64,000 nucleotides of DNA from Kiritimatiellia bacterium. GTDB lineage: Bacteria; Verrucomicrobiota; Kiritimatiellia; UBA8416; JADHWI01. The notes beneath the pieces were generated by a model that searched no databases, was not told where the DNA came from, and worked only from the letters and a program-made list of their open reading frames with translations. This document shows, in pieces, positions 25,518 through 34,920 of the stretch. Location of the stretch: assembly GCA_030744755.1 (NCBI GenBank), contig JASLPY010000006.1, positions 55,749-119,748 on the forward strand, given 5' to 3'. The position numbers were made by a program, and so were the translations under genes. Positions within the stretch are counted from its first letter, which is position 1. Every line of letters begins with the position of its first letter.

Positions 25518-28433
25518 TCACGGCTGATACCAGAGCGATTCCCAGTACTTGCGGTCGAGGTCATATACATTGAAGGGATCGGTTTCCTGATTGAAATCGG
25601 CCGACAGAATACCGTAGCGCTTCATCTCTCGGAAATACTCGGGGCGCGGCTTGAAGTTGGGCATGTCAAACCGGGTCAGTTCGTTCTCCAGAAACTCCTT
25701 GCCTGCCACGATATGGGCAATCATGGCCTGGTAATCCTTGTCCTTCTTGTTTTCAAAAAGCTTTGGATGACGAGTCTTATTCTTATCGTCATCCTTTTCC
25801 CCCTTCGGCTTGCAGAGTTCAAGGCCGCCGTCCGATTTGGGTAGCGGAGCCAGCAGCAGCAGGGATTGGTCAGGGTTGGTCAGGTTGAAGACAATGTGCC
25901 GCGAGTTCACATGTCGCTTGTCGGACTGGTTTATCTGCCAGAAGGACATTCCTATTTCGTCCGACATGCTCTTCGGCATGCTTTTATGACATTCACTACA
26001 ACGCCGCTGAACGCTGTCTTTGAACGCCGCCGCCGTAGGCCATCCAACGTCCGTGTTGATTTGCCTGTTCTGCTGATATCCGCCTATGCCGCCATGCCCC
26101 AGCGACGCGTAAGTTCCGGGATAGCAGGCTGCCGATTCGATCCAGTAGCGAATCATGTCCTCTTCGTGTTGTGAAACTTTCACTTTGTGATGACTGCCGT
26201 CTATCTTCTTCATGAGCGGACTGGCTGACGTGCCCAGTGCGCGCGGCGGATAATTGCTCTTCGGCTGGTTTCGACCGTCTGCAACCTGTTTCTTAACCGT
26301 CAATGTAACGTAGCTGTGCGAGAACATGGGGCCACGGTCGCCGGTCAAAAGGACCCCGCCCTTCCGGGTCTTGTTGTCGTGGCACTTGAGACAATGCTTG
26401 TCGAGAATCGGCTGAATATCGCGCGGGAAGTCAAAGACATCCGGGATACCCTTGATTGGCTCAGGCTTACTCGGCGCACGCTTCACCGCCTTCAACAGCC
26501 CCATATTGACGGTGTCAACGGGGGTTTTGCCTCTTTCTTCGTGGCAACCAACGCAACTAAGCACTTCACCGGGCATGACGGTGAGAAAACTCTGCATCCG
26601 TTTAACGGAGTTGTTCTTCTCATCAAGTGCCACGAAGAAGAAGGCGCGGTTCGCAGGCAACTCCATGAATGCAGACCCGTCCTCTTCGACGGGAATCGTG
26701 CCTACAATCCGTTCCAGGGTGAAGCTTCCGCCGTAGGTTAAAGGATCCATGCCGCCGGTGAAATTGATCGGTTTCGGGAGAGATTCAAGGACCAGGAGCT
26801 TCTTTATGTCTCCTTTCTTGATGCCCTCCATGTTCCGCCCCACGTAGGCATTGTTGAGGATCAGCCGGCCGGTTGTCTTGGCAACGTCTACGCGGGAAGG
26901 GACCACCGGTTCGCGCTTGCGTACTATGACCGGACGCGGCTCCTGAATGTTCACGCGACCGGCAAACTCCGGGGTAAGCGTGTACAGATTGGTCGTCTTC
27001 CCGTTGCCGTCCATGGTTACAATGGTTCGACCTTTAGCCACTATGAAGAGATTCTCCGAAAGCGGCCATGGGTCACGGCACCCACCCCTGCTCACATTCC
27101 GAAGCGACGATTTTTCATCTGGACCCAGTTCATCAGTAAGGATTGCCACACTTCCGCTATGTTCTCTTTGCCCGTGGCCGGGCGAATTGATGAACACGAT
27201 TTTGTCCGTTCCTGGGATAGGCTTCGCGTCGATGAACAGCCCTCCGGCGTGCAGGTTTCCGAAGTAAACCATCTGGTCCGTGCCGTCCGGGTTCATCGTC
27301 CAGAGGTGGTGATAGTGCACCTGTGACCGGTCTACGTATTCCCAGCGCTGGTAAACAATGCGACCGTCAGACAGGACCCACGGCGTGTTGTCGTGCTCAA
27401 CGTTGGCCGAAAGCTGCCGGATATTGCCGCCGTCTCCGTCACAGCGATAGACAATGGCCACCTGGGTAAGCCAGCAGTTCACGTAGCGCTTGCCGCGGCC
27501 CGAAACAAAGATGATGCCACCATCCGGAAGATAGCAGGGCTCAATATCGTCGTAGAGGCCGTCGGTGAGTTGCCTGATGTTGCCGCCGTCGATATCGCAT
27601 TCGTACAGATGAAAGACCCTGCTGTCGCCCTTTCGCCAGGAAAACAGTATTCGCTTTGCATCGTAATGGACGGTGGGGTCGCGAACTGTCCCTTCCGGGT
27701 CATCGATCAGGATCTTGTTCTCGCCCGTCTCAACGTTCAGCTTGCAGAGTCGCCCGCCCTTTCCGTAGAGCATCTTGTTCTCATCATAGGAGTAGTAGGC
27801 AAGATTCGCGTACCAGTGACCATCATTGCCATCGGCCCGCACGGCGAAGACGATTTCCTTCACGCCGTGTCTGCCAAGCTGCTCCTTGACCGGTTCCGCG
27901 ATCACGGCAGGTGCGGCAGGCACGGGTTTGCTCTTCGCACCGGCGGCCTTTGCCAGGAGCTTCGTGATCTCCGGATTCGGGAACGTCAGCTCCCAAATGG
28001 AGAAAAGGTCATGGCCCCCCGCGCGCAGGCAAAGAATGCGAAGGTGACGCCCTTTGCCCTTAAGGTCCTTAAGTTGCTCCACGCCGCCTTTGCCGGCCTT
28101 CTGATGAAACAGGGTGATCCACTTCTTGTCTTCGCCCGCAATCTCCAGTTTGTACTCGATAGCATAGGCGGCTTCCCAGGAGATCTTGAGCTCGTTGACC
28201 TCGACGGTCTTTCCGAAATCGAGTTCAAGCTGGCTGGTATTCCCTTTAGCACTGGCCCACCTGGTCCCCGGGTTGCCGTCAATCGCATTAAGGGCGGCAT
28301 AGGAGCCTGGATGAACAGATGCCGCCGAGATAGTTGGTTTCGGTTCGGCGGAAACACCATGCATTGCAACGAGTGCAGACAGCACCAGCAGCATGGACTG
28401 CTTGTTTGACTTCTTTCTGCTTGTAGTTGTCAT
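25518..28433 (-). CDS. HzsA-related protein with N-terminal discoidin-like domain
   Basis: The 971-residue protein has a signal peptide (LLVLSALVAMHGVSA). An F5/8 type C-like sandwich follows at about 35-150 (NAIDGNPGTRWASAKGN). Propeller blades come next (YLPDGGIIFVSGRGKRYVNC, LSDGRIVYQRWEYVDR), then the HzsA middle-domain region (GTIPVEEDGSAFMELPANR). Three heme-c motifs are visible: CVGCH 627-631, CLKCH 681-685 and CSECH 812-816. The discoidin-like domain suggests carbohydrate or surface binding and the cysteines covalent heme. It is a paralog of the 5.8 kb protein, with one more heme motif. No reaction is known for this group outside anammox bacteria. Confidence 0.88.
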   Translation of the reverse strand: MTTTSRKKSNKQSMLLVLSALVAMHGVSAEPKPTISAASVHPGSYAALNAIDGNPGTRWASAKGNTSQLELDFGKTVEVNELKISWEAAYAIEYKLEIAGEDKKWITLFHQKAGKGGVEQLKDLKGKGRHLRILCLRAGGHDLFSIWELTFPNPEITKLLAKAAGAKSKPVPAAPAVIAEPVKEQLGRHGVKEIVFAVRADGNDGHWYANLAYYSYDENKMLYGKGGRLCKLNVETGENKILIDDPEGTVRDPTVHYDAKRILFSWRKGDSRVFHLYECDIDGGNIRQLTDGLYDDIEPCYLPDGGIIFVSGRGKRYVNCWLTQVAIVYRCDGDGGNIRQLSANVEHDNTPWVLSDGRIVYQRWEYVDRSQVHYHHLWTMNPDGTDQMVYFGNLHAGGLFIDAKPIPGTDKIVFINSPGHGQREHSGSVAILTDELGPDEKSSLRNVSRGGCRDPWPLSENLFIVAKGRTIVTMDGNGKTTNLYTLTPEFAGRVNIQEPRPVIVRKREPVVPSRVDVAKTTGRLILNNAYVGRNMEGIKKGDIKKLLVLESLPKPINFTGGMDPLTYGGSFTLERIVGTIPVEEDGSAFMELPANRAFFFVALDEKNNSVKRMQSFLTVMPGEVLSCVGCHEERGKTPVDTVNMGLLKAVKRAPSKPEPIKGIPDVFDFPRDIQPILDKHCLKCHDNKTRKGGVLLTGDRGPMFSHSYVTLTVKKQVADGRNQPKSNYPPRALGTSASPLMKKIDGSHHKVKVSQHEEDMIRYWIESAACYPGTYASLGHGGIGGYQQNRQINTDVGWPTAAAFKDSVQRRCSECHKSMPKSMSDEIGMSFWQINQSDKRHVNSRHIVFNLTNPDQSLLLLAPLPKSDGGLELCKPKGEKDDDKNKTRHPKLFENKKDKDYQAMIAHIVAGKEFLENELTRFDMPNFKPRPEYFREMKRYGILSADFNQETDPFNVYDLDRKYWESLWYQP

Positions 28434-28532
28434 GCCGGATTATATGTATTCGAAGACCCGGATGCCAATAGGGATATTTGGTGTTTTCCTGGAAGTTTTC
28501 TAGAAGTTGCCAGAATGGGATTTGGAGAGCTT

Positions 28533-28902
28533 AACCACCCGCGCCCCCGCGCTGGAGCTCCCGAGGTCACGGAGGTTAGAGGGAAGGAGGGGACTCGGGC
28601 TCTGGAGATGTTGCATGAATCTGGCGGAATGCCCTTTTCCCTTCATTCCTTTTTCCAGATTCATGCAACGTTTGCCATTTGAGAAAGAGGGGGAATTTCG
28701 ACGTTGTCTGTCTCTTCCCTCTCCTGAGGCAAACGCGGCATGAATTTGATTATGGTTTTGCTTTTATTCTAGTGAATGGTTGGCGACATGAATGCACAAC
28801 TAAACCATCGTCAAATTCATGACGCTCCCCGGATGCTGCGTCCCCTCCGCCCCTCTAACCTCCGTGACCTCGGGAGCTCCAGCGCGGGGAGCGCGGGTGG
28901 TT
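28533..28902. repeat. 370-bp foldback element with 62-bp inverted arms and two inner hairpins
   Basis: The left arm 28533-28594 and right arm 28841-28902 are reverse complements with few mismatches (AACCACCCGCG...GGAGGTTAGAGG and mirror). Inside, 28610-28624 pairs with 28655-28669 (TTGCATGAATCTGG) and 28738-28758 pairs with 28802-28822 (CATGAATTTGA-type). The folded form would be a long stem with two internal hairpins. No ORF is present. It occupies most of the 589-base gap between divergent genes. Confidence 0.85.
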
Positions 28903-29022
28903 TGATTCTCCCTTATCGAAACGTGAAGCTATCTTTCTGCACGGTTTTCTGCTGTTTGCTATGGTACATTCCTACAGGTTTCAACTATGATATCCGGCAG
29001 CCCGACGCGACAGGGAGACGGA

Positions 29023-30030
29023 ATGACAGGGAAAGAGAGAATCGAATGTGCGCTTCGGAAGGAGCAGCCGGATTGTGTACCCACGTTTGAGTGGTTTATA
29101 GACGAGGCGGTCGGCGAGGCCCTGACGGGATCAACCGATCCGGTCGACATCGTTGATTCGCTTGATATCGACGGCATCAACATTCGCGCCGATTACACGA
29201 AGGAATTCACCAGCGATGACACGTACACCGACGAGTGGGGCGCCACAAGAAAGCTAACCGGAGACTGTATTGCCGCCGTTCTCCAGAGCCCTGTCGAAGA
29301 TATCACGAACCACGGGGCCTACACATTCCCTGACCCCGCGGCCTCACATCGTTTCGAAACACTTGAAAAGGCCGCCGTCCGTTTTGACGGCAAGCGCGCG
29401 CTTATCCTGAACCTTCGTGACGGGTTCTCCGACATGCGTGATATGCTCGGATACGAGGATGCCCTGGTCCAGTTCATGGTTGAACCTGAGCACTTCACCG
29501 ACCTCCTGAACCGTGCCGTAGACCACAACCTCAAGCTCGCACGCATCGCAAAGGAACGTTTTGGCACCAACATCGTGGCCACCACCGACGACGTGGCAAA
29601 TGCGAACGGACTTCTCTTCCGCCCCGAGCAATACATGGAACTCGTAGGTCCGACTTTCGAGCGCGTGGTCCAAGGCTACAAGGATATGGGATACTTCGTA
29701 ATAAAGCACTGCGACGGCGACATCAGCGCCGTGGTTGATTTCTGGGTAGAAGCGGGCATCGATTGCCTCGACCCCATCGATCCTGGTGCGGACATGCGCC
29801 TGGATGAAACCAGGGCGAAATATGGCGACAGCCTCTGCCTTAAAGGCAACATAGACTGTAAAGGTGCGCTTTGCGATGGGACCGCTAAAGAGGTTGCCGA
29901 AGAAGTCCGAGACGCTATACTACAGGCAGGCAAGAGCGCATATATTCTCTCCTCCAGCAACACGATCCATCGTGGCGTGAAGCCAGAGAATTACCGGGCG
30001 ATGCTGGAGGCGCTCAGGGAGAATGGTTGA
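29023..30030 (+). CDS. Uroporphyrinogen decarboxylase (URO-D) superfamily protein
   Basis: The 335-residue TIM-barrel protein carries TGKERIECALRKEQPDCVP at its N-terminus, FVIKHCDGDISAVVDFWVEA around residue 235, and LDPIDPGADM. In methyltransferase members of this superfamily (MtaA/CmuA type) a histidine-cysteine segment like KHCDG binds zinc. Heme-pathway UroD enzymes lack it, so a corrinoid-linked or other catabolic methyl transfer is more likely than heme synthesis. ATG 29023 has GGGAG upstream; the longer frame from 28987 lacks support. No corrinoid protein is adjacent. Confidence 0.85.
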   Translation: MTGKERIECALRKEQPDCVPTFEWFIDEAVGEALTGSTDPVDIVDSLDIDGINIRADYTKEFTSDDTYTDEWGATRKLTGDCIAAVLQSPVEDITNHGAYTFPDPAASHRFETLEKAAVRFDGKRALILNLRDGFSDMRDMLGYEDALVQFMVEPEHFTDLLNRAVDHNLKLARIAKERFGTNIVATTDDVANANGLLFRPEQYMELVGPTFERVVQGYKDMGYFVIKHCDGDISAVVDFWVEAGIDCLDPIDPGADMRLDETRAKYGDSLCLKGNIDCKGALCDGTAKEVAEEVRDAILQAGKSAYILSSSNTIHRGVKPENYRAMLEALRENG

Positions 30031-30044
30031 TGGTTGATGGTTAA
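30024..30044. repeat. Heptamer microrepeat (TGGTTGA units)
   Basis: Three 7-bp units, TGGTTGA TGGTTGA TGGTTAA, begin within the last codons of the UroD-like gene and run past its stop. Confidence 0.7.
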
Positions 30045-30062
30045 CAAGGAACGGGATACTGA

Positions 30063-30196
30063 ACTGGAGTGCGGCAGGCCTCCGCCGCTAATGGAACAAG
30101 GGATGTACATGAACGTGACAGAATCGAACAACGTTTCACCTGCCGCAAACAGATGTGCTGGTACTACACGGCCGGCGGAGGCCCGCCGGGCTCCAG
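30063..30196 (-). repeat. 134-bp inverted-repeat element, family D copy 2
   Basis: This is the reverse-complement orientation of the element at 15761-15894, with matching ends and conserved interior words. It lies between the UroD-like and HzsA-related genes. Confidence 0.8.
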
Positions 30197-30243
30197 GATC
30201 GATTCTGCGCTGACTCGGGTTAATTGGATATTCAGGGGGTGAC

Positions 30244-33200
30244 ATGAGACGATTGGCAATTGTACTGATGATGTGTGGCGTTGCGGGCGTGGCTTTGGGC
30301 GCAAAACCCGAGAATCTTGCGCGGAAGGCTAAGATCTCCACAACTTCGGAGCATAGCGCACCGTACGCGGCGAAGTTTGTCGCGGATGGAATAATCCCTC
30401 AGGCAGGCAAACACGACAGTGACGGCGAGGAATGGGCGGCCAAAGGAAATCAGCATCCAAATGGTGTGGAACTGACCATGTCATGGGATGCGCCGGTAGA
30501 GATTGCGCAGATCGTCTATTATGGACGCACGGGCTATGCCGTCGAAACCTTCAAAGACTGCGAGCTTTACCTGGATGGTGCAAAGACGCCTGCCGCTAAG
30601 ACAAGCTTCAAGCCGGGGCATGGTGCCCAGAGATTCACCCTTGCGAAACCGGTCAAGGCGAGCAAACTGACTCTCAAGTTCCTCAATTTCCACAACGCAC
30701 ATAACCCCGGTGCCTCAGAGATAGAAGTCTACAGTACAGCTCCTGCCGACAAGGACCTAATCAAGTTCGTAGCGATGAAGCCCATGCAGGGATCGGGCGG
30801 CCGGCAACGAGGTGGGGCCGTAAGCGTTTCTGTCCTGAACGAATCTCCCGAGCTGGCCGAAAAGCTCTATGCCGGAGAACTGGGCTTCAAACAGATGCTT
30901 CTGGTCCAGCGGCACGCTTATAATATCAGCCACGTGTATGTCTACCATGTCGAGAGCTTCAAGCCCGGCGGAGGCATCTACATTTGCACGCCGCACACGG
31001 ATGGCCCGCAACTCGAGAAGATCTTCGAATCAGAAGGCGGGGAAGTGATGGATTGTACGCTCTCCTATGACGGTGAGGAAATTCTGTTCAGCTATAAGAA
31101 GCAAGCCACACCGAATGAGCACTTGAGCAGGCGCAGCCAGGGGTCGGAGCACTTGAACCATATGTGTGTGGATCGTGATGCAAAGTACCAGGTTTATCGA
31201 ATGAATCTGAAAGACCGTGAACCTGTACTACTGACGGATCATCATTCCAACAACTTCAATCCCTGCTGGCTGCCGGACGGCAGGATAGCTTTCCTGTCGG
31301 ACCGCAAGCTCTCCTTTGCCTACTGCTTCACCAGCTCGTCACCCCTACTCCACCGCATGGACAGGGACGGCTCAAATATCTTCAAAATGTCACATGGTTA
31401 CCTCAATGATTTCACGCCCAGCGTGATGAACGACGGGCGCATTATATACAGCCGCTGGGAATATGTTGACCGTCCTGCCTGCCCGATCCAGAGTCTCTGG
31501 ACGCTTCGGACAGACGGAACACATTCCCTGGGCTTCTTCGGCAACCGCGTGCTCGAACCGGGCACATTTATGGAAGCGCGCTCGATAGGCAACACAAGAA
31601 AAGTGCTTTGTGTTATGACCGGTCACAATGGTGGCTGCCGCGGGGCGCTTGGTGTCATCGATCCCTCGTTTGGCTCAAACGCGCAGAAAGGAATAGTGAA
31701 TATCACTCCTGAGATCCGGGTGCCGCCTGTAACGGGAAACCCGGGACTGAAAGGCAATGCGCTTGTCAACAGGGGGCCCTACGAAAACCCCTTCCCTGTT
31801 GACGAGAAGTACTTCCTCGTGTCCAAGCTTGGAACGGTGATACTCCGCGATTACGACAGAACGGAGAGCGCGGTAGTGGCACGGCCCCAGGACGGCATGG
31901 GCTTCTACTCCCCAATCCCTATTCGCAAGGTCAAGGCCCCACCAATTCGGCCGTCCATGCTGCCGAAGGGAGAGAACCTCGAACCGTGGGGCTCTGTCGT
32001 CATGCAGGACGTTTACAATGGACTTGAACCTGATGTGAAGCGCGGGGAGATAACCCATATTGCTGTCGTAGAAGAAGTGGAGAAGGGTGACTTCGCGCCG
32101 CACAGAGGAATCTATGGATGGCAGTTCCCCCTGGTCTCCTGTGGTGCAACCTACGCGGCGAAGAAGCTCTGGGGCTACGCCAAGGTGGAGGAAGACGGAT
32201 CAGCCCATTTCAAGGTGCCTTCAGAAATCCCTATCTACTTTCTGGCACTGGACAAGGAAGGCCGTGCCGTGCAGAGGATGCGTACTCTGACGCATTTCCA
32301 GCGCGGCGAGCGACAGAGCTGTATCGGCTGTCATGCTGACCGCAACTTCGCGACCCCAATCAATAGAACGAAACGTCCAGTCGCAGCTATGCACGGACCG
32401 CAGGAGCTCGAACTGCCCGAATGGGGAAGAAGGAAGTTCGATTACTCGTCGATCGTCCAGCCAGTACTCGACCAACACTGTGTCAAGTGCCACAACGCCC
32501 GCAAACAGCCCAAGGGCGTCGATCTGGCGGGCGACAAAACAGATTTCTGGAATGTCTCCTATGAGTACCTCGCAAGGAAAGGGACACATGGAGAAACGGC
32601 GCCTTACAGGCATGGCGTTCGGAATCTTGCCGATGTAGGCCGGAACCCGTACGTAAAATGGATTTCCAGTATTAATGGAGCGGGCGAGAATATATTGATG
32701 ATCAAACCACGGACCTGGGGCGCCTACCCCAGCAAGCTCACCGAGATCATCATGACTGGTCACCCCGACAAGGACGGGAAGAAGCGCTTTACGATGGACG
32801 AGAAATCTCAGCGGCGCCTGTTCGCCTGGATGGATCTGAATGTTCCGTATTACAGGGACTCGAAGACCAATCACCCCAACACACACGGAAGTCGCGAGAT
32901 GAAGCCGAAGAACCTGGACAGGGTCTTGGCAGATGTGGGCAAACGGCGATGCGCGGAATGCCACCAGAAGGTGCCGCGCAAGTTCTACACTCGCATAACA
33001 AACGTTGAAGAGAACCAGTTCCTCTCGGCACCACTGGCGAAAAGTGCCGGCGGGATGGGATTGTGCATGATGGTGCCCAAGAACGAGCAAGCGCCCGAGG
33101 GCAATACCGGGGAAGTCGCCACTGACAACAGTTCAACGACCAACGTCGTGGCTGACAAAGTGGCCGTCTTTGCCAGTAAAGATGACCCCGACTACCAGGC

Positions 33201-33330
33201 GATCCTCGAGACCTTTGAACCAATCACCCAGCTAATGAAAGAACGGCCGAGAATCGATTTTCCGGGCGCAGAGTACGTGCCGCACAAGAACGCACACCCG
33301 GTGATCGCTGCCACGAAGTCTGAGAAGTAG
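30244..33330 (+). CDS. HzsA-related protein with discoidin-like domain, three heme motifs
   Basis: This 1028-residue paralog starts with a signal peptide (RRLAIVLMMCGVAGVALGA). An F5/8 type C-like domain follows at about 25-165 (GVELTMSWDAPVEIAQIVYY). Propeller blades come next (WLPDGRIAFLSDRKLSFAYC, MNDGRIIYSRWEYVDR), then the HzsA middle-domain segment (AKVEEDGSAHFKVPSEIP). Heme-c motifs are CIGCH 693-697, CVKCH 746-750 and CAECH 903-907. GGGGGTGAC precedes ATG 30244. A family D element separates it from the upstream gene, and the REP pair lies just downstream, so it is probably transcribed alone. The enzymatic role is unknown. Confidence 0.88.
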   Translation: MRRLAIVLMMCGVAGVALGAKPENLARKAKISTTSEHSAPYAAKFVADGIIPQAGKHDSDGEEWAAKGNQHPNGVELTMSWDAPVEIAQIVYYGRTGYAVETFKDCELYLDGAKTPAAKTSFKPGHGAQRFTLAKPVKASKLTLKFLNFHNAHNPGASEIEVYSTAPADKDLIKFVAMKPMQGSGGRQRGGAVSVSVLNESPELAEKLYAGELGFKQMLLVQRHAYNISHVYVYHVESFKPGGGIYICTPHTDGPQLEKIFESEGGEVMDCTLSYDGEEILFSYKKQATPNEHLSRRSQGSEHLNHMCVDRDAKYQVYRMNLKDREPVLLTDHHSNNFNPCWLPDGRIAFLSDRKLSFAYCFTSSSPLLHRMDRDGSNIFKMSHGYLNDFTPSVMNDGRIIYSRWEYVDRPACPIQSLWTLRTDGTHSLGFFGNRVLEPGTFMEARSIGNTRKVLCVMTGHNGGCRGALGVIDPSFGSNAQKGIVNITPEIRVPPVTGNPGLKGNALVNRGPYENPFPVDEKYFLVSKLGTVILRDYDRTESAVVARPQDGMGFYSPIPIRKVKAPPIRPSMLPKGENLEPWGSVVMQDVYNGLEPDVKRGEITHIAVVEEVEKGDFAPHRGIYGWQFPLVSCGATYAAKKLWGYAKVEEDGSAHFKVPSEIPIYFLALDKEGRAVQRMRTLTHFQRGERQSCIGCHADRNFATPINRTKRPVAAMHGPQELELPEWGRRKFDYSSIVQPVLDQHCVKCHNARKQPKGVDLAGDKTDFWNVSYEYLARKGTHGETAPYRHGVRNLADVGRNPYVKWISSINGAGENILMIKPRTWGAYPSKLTEIIMTGHPDKDGKKRFTMDEKSQRRLFAWMDLNVPYYRDSKTNHPNTHGSREMKPKNLDRVLADVGKRRCAECHQKVPRKFYTRITNVEENQFLSAPLAKSAGGMGLCMMVPKNEQAPEGNTGEVATDNSSTTNVVADKVAVFASKDDPDYQAILETFEPITQLMKERPRIDFPGAEYVPHKNAHPVIAATKSEK

Positions 33331-33361
33331 AAAACAGTAATTCCGCCAGGAATGATCAGTC

Positions 33362-33587
33362 TTCAAGCCGGAGGCTTAGAAGCAGGTAGCCGGTGGTTGA
33401 TCCGCCTGAGGCGGAGGTACCACCGGATAGAACAAGGAAAATGAACCGCATCCCGAAGGGATGCCAGCAATAACAATGGAGGTGCTGTCATCCCTTCGGG
33501 ATGGTGGTCTTCTTCTTACGGTTCCGGTGGTATCTCCCGCTTCGCGGGATCAACCACCGGCTAATAGCTGACAAGCCTCCGGCTTGT
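33362..33587. repeat. REP inverted pair without transposase
   Basis: Order: CAAGCCGGAGGCTT, CCGGTGG...CCACCGG hairpin, GCATCCCGAAGGGATGCC, a ~25-bp centre, then CATCCCTTCGGGATG, the mirrored CCGGTGG...CCACCGG hairpin and ACAAGCCTCCGGCTTGT. The architecture is that of the RAYT element at 18991-19770 with the transposase gene missing. It fills the 310-base gap before the rhaT-like gene. Confidence 0.9.
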
Positions 33588-33640
33588 TTTGAGGAAGGGG
33601 CGCACACCAGATAGGCGGCCACTAACAAAGGAGATGCAGC

Positions 33641-34732
33641 ATGGAGTCACAGGGATTCGGTTTACTACTGTTGTTGTTTGGAGCAATCTGCGGAGGATCA
33701 TTCGGTCTGCCGAGCAAATTCGTAAAAAAGGACACTCCCTGGGAGACATTGTGGGGACCATTCTTCTTCTTTGTCGCCATACTCCTTCCAACAACAGTGT
33801 TTCCCTTAATCGCCAAGGGGCTGTTTACGACCTGCGGTGAAGCCGGATGGGCCGTGGTCAAGATGACAGTGCTGTTCGGATTCCTGTGGGGACTTGGATC
33901 CATGACGCTCGGACTCAGTTTCGCTTTTATCGGGCTTTCGCTTGCCTACGCAATAAACTACGGGGCACAAATCGCTACAGGTGGCTTCGGCGGCTTCGTG
34001 ATCCACAACTCTGACCAATTGGCAACACCACATGGTCTCACGATCACCGCGGGTGTTGTTGTATGCATCGTGGGGGTTGTTATCTGTGGAAAGGCGGCCA
34101 TGCTGAAGAGCACGAGCCAGGCCGATGACGGAGACGGCGAGCAGATGCCGACAGGCAGCAAGTTGACCAAAGGATTGATCGTTGCATTCATATCCGGTGT
34201 GCTCTGCGCCTGCTACGGGCTGGCCTTCGGGTTTGGCGGGAAGATCATGCAGATCTCGATGGAATCGCAGGGCAATCCCGGTTGGCGTGCCGCATTCGTG
34301 GTGTCGGCGCTGATCCTCTGGGGAGGGTCCTTGTCGGCCTGCGGCTACTGCGTTTTCAAGCTGTGCAAGAACAATACCTGGGGAACACTGACGGCGCCCG
34401 GGATTGGCAAAGTTCTGATAATCGCATTGATCATGGCCTGTCTGCACGACGGGGCGATTCTCTTCTATGGCGTAGGCGCGTCCAAGCTCGGCCCTATCGG
34501 TGCAGCCGTGGGCTATGCGGTGTTCATGTCATTTGCTATAATGGTGGGCAACGTAAACGGATTTCTCACGGGAGAATGGAAAGGCGCCAGCAAACAGAGC
34601 GTCAATTGGATCATCGGTGGCATTGTGGTTCTAATGCTGGGCGTCAGTGTTCTGGCCAGGGGCAACTACATGCATGGGACGGCGACGGCAACGTCTGAAG
34701 CCCAGGTAGAGCAGGAAGCTGTTACTGAGTAA
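33641..34732 (+). CDS. rhaT: L-rhamnose/H+ symporter RhaT-like permease
   Basis: The 363-residue integral membrane protein has about ten hydrophobic helices. It has RhaT/DMT-superfamily features such as GAICGGSFGLPSKFVKK at the N-terminus, LWGLGSMTLGLSFAFIGLSL, and SKLGPIGAAVGYAVFMSFAI near the end. Length is close to the family's ~345 residues. It should import L-rhamnose or a related sugar with protons; the exact sugar in this clade is not certain. AAGGAG sits 8 bases before ATG 33641. No rhamnose isomerase, kinase or aldolase is adjacent. A family A repeat follows the gene. Confidence 0.85.
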   Translation: MESQGFGLLLLLFGAICGGSFGLPSKFVKKDTPWETLWGPFFFFVAILLPTTVFPLIAKGLFTTCGEAGWAVVKMTVLFGFLWGLGSMTLGLSFAFIGLSLAYAINYGAQIATGGFGGFVIHNSDQLATPHGLTITAGVVVCIVGVVICGKAAMLKSTSQADDGDGEQMPTGSKLTKGLIVAFISGVLCACYGLAFGFGGKIMQISMESQGNPGWRAAFVVSALILWGGSLSACGYCVFKLCKNNTWGTLTAPGIGKVLIIALIMACLHDGAILFYGVGASKLGPIGAAVGYAVFMSFAIMVGNVNGFLTGEWKGASKQSVNWIIGGIVVLMLGVSVLARGNYMHGTATATSEAQVEQEAVTE

Positions 34733-34784
34733 ACAACCCCGCCCAAAGACGGGGTATCCAGAGCAGTGCAAGTGCAAGTGCAAT

Positions 34785-34838
34785 GGGAGGGGCAGCGGCC
34801 TCGCTGCCCGCGGACGCCGAGGCCGGTGTCCCTCCCGT
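34785..34838 (+). repeat. GC-rich palindromic repeat, family A
   Basis: A 54-bp copy differing at about one base from those at 3697 and 15905, with the downstream GGCATAGTCAA extension. It lies between the rhaT-like gene and the next HzsA-related gene. Confidence 0.9.
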
Positions 34839-34920
34839 AGAAACGCAATGGCATAGTCAAGAGACTCTGATTCCGCCCAAAGGGCGTGGTATCGGTGAAT
34901 GAAACAACAAGAGGAATAGC

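Noticed and set aside
29023..30030. Heme-pathway uroporphyrinogen decarboxylase (hemE)
   Set aside because: The KHCDG zinc-type segment and the absence of other heme genes point to the methyltransferase-like branch of the superfamily.
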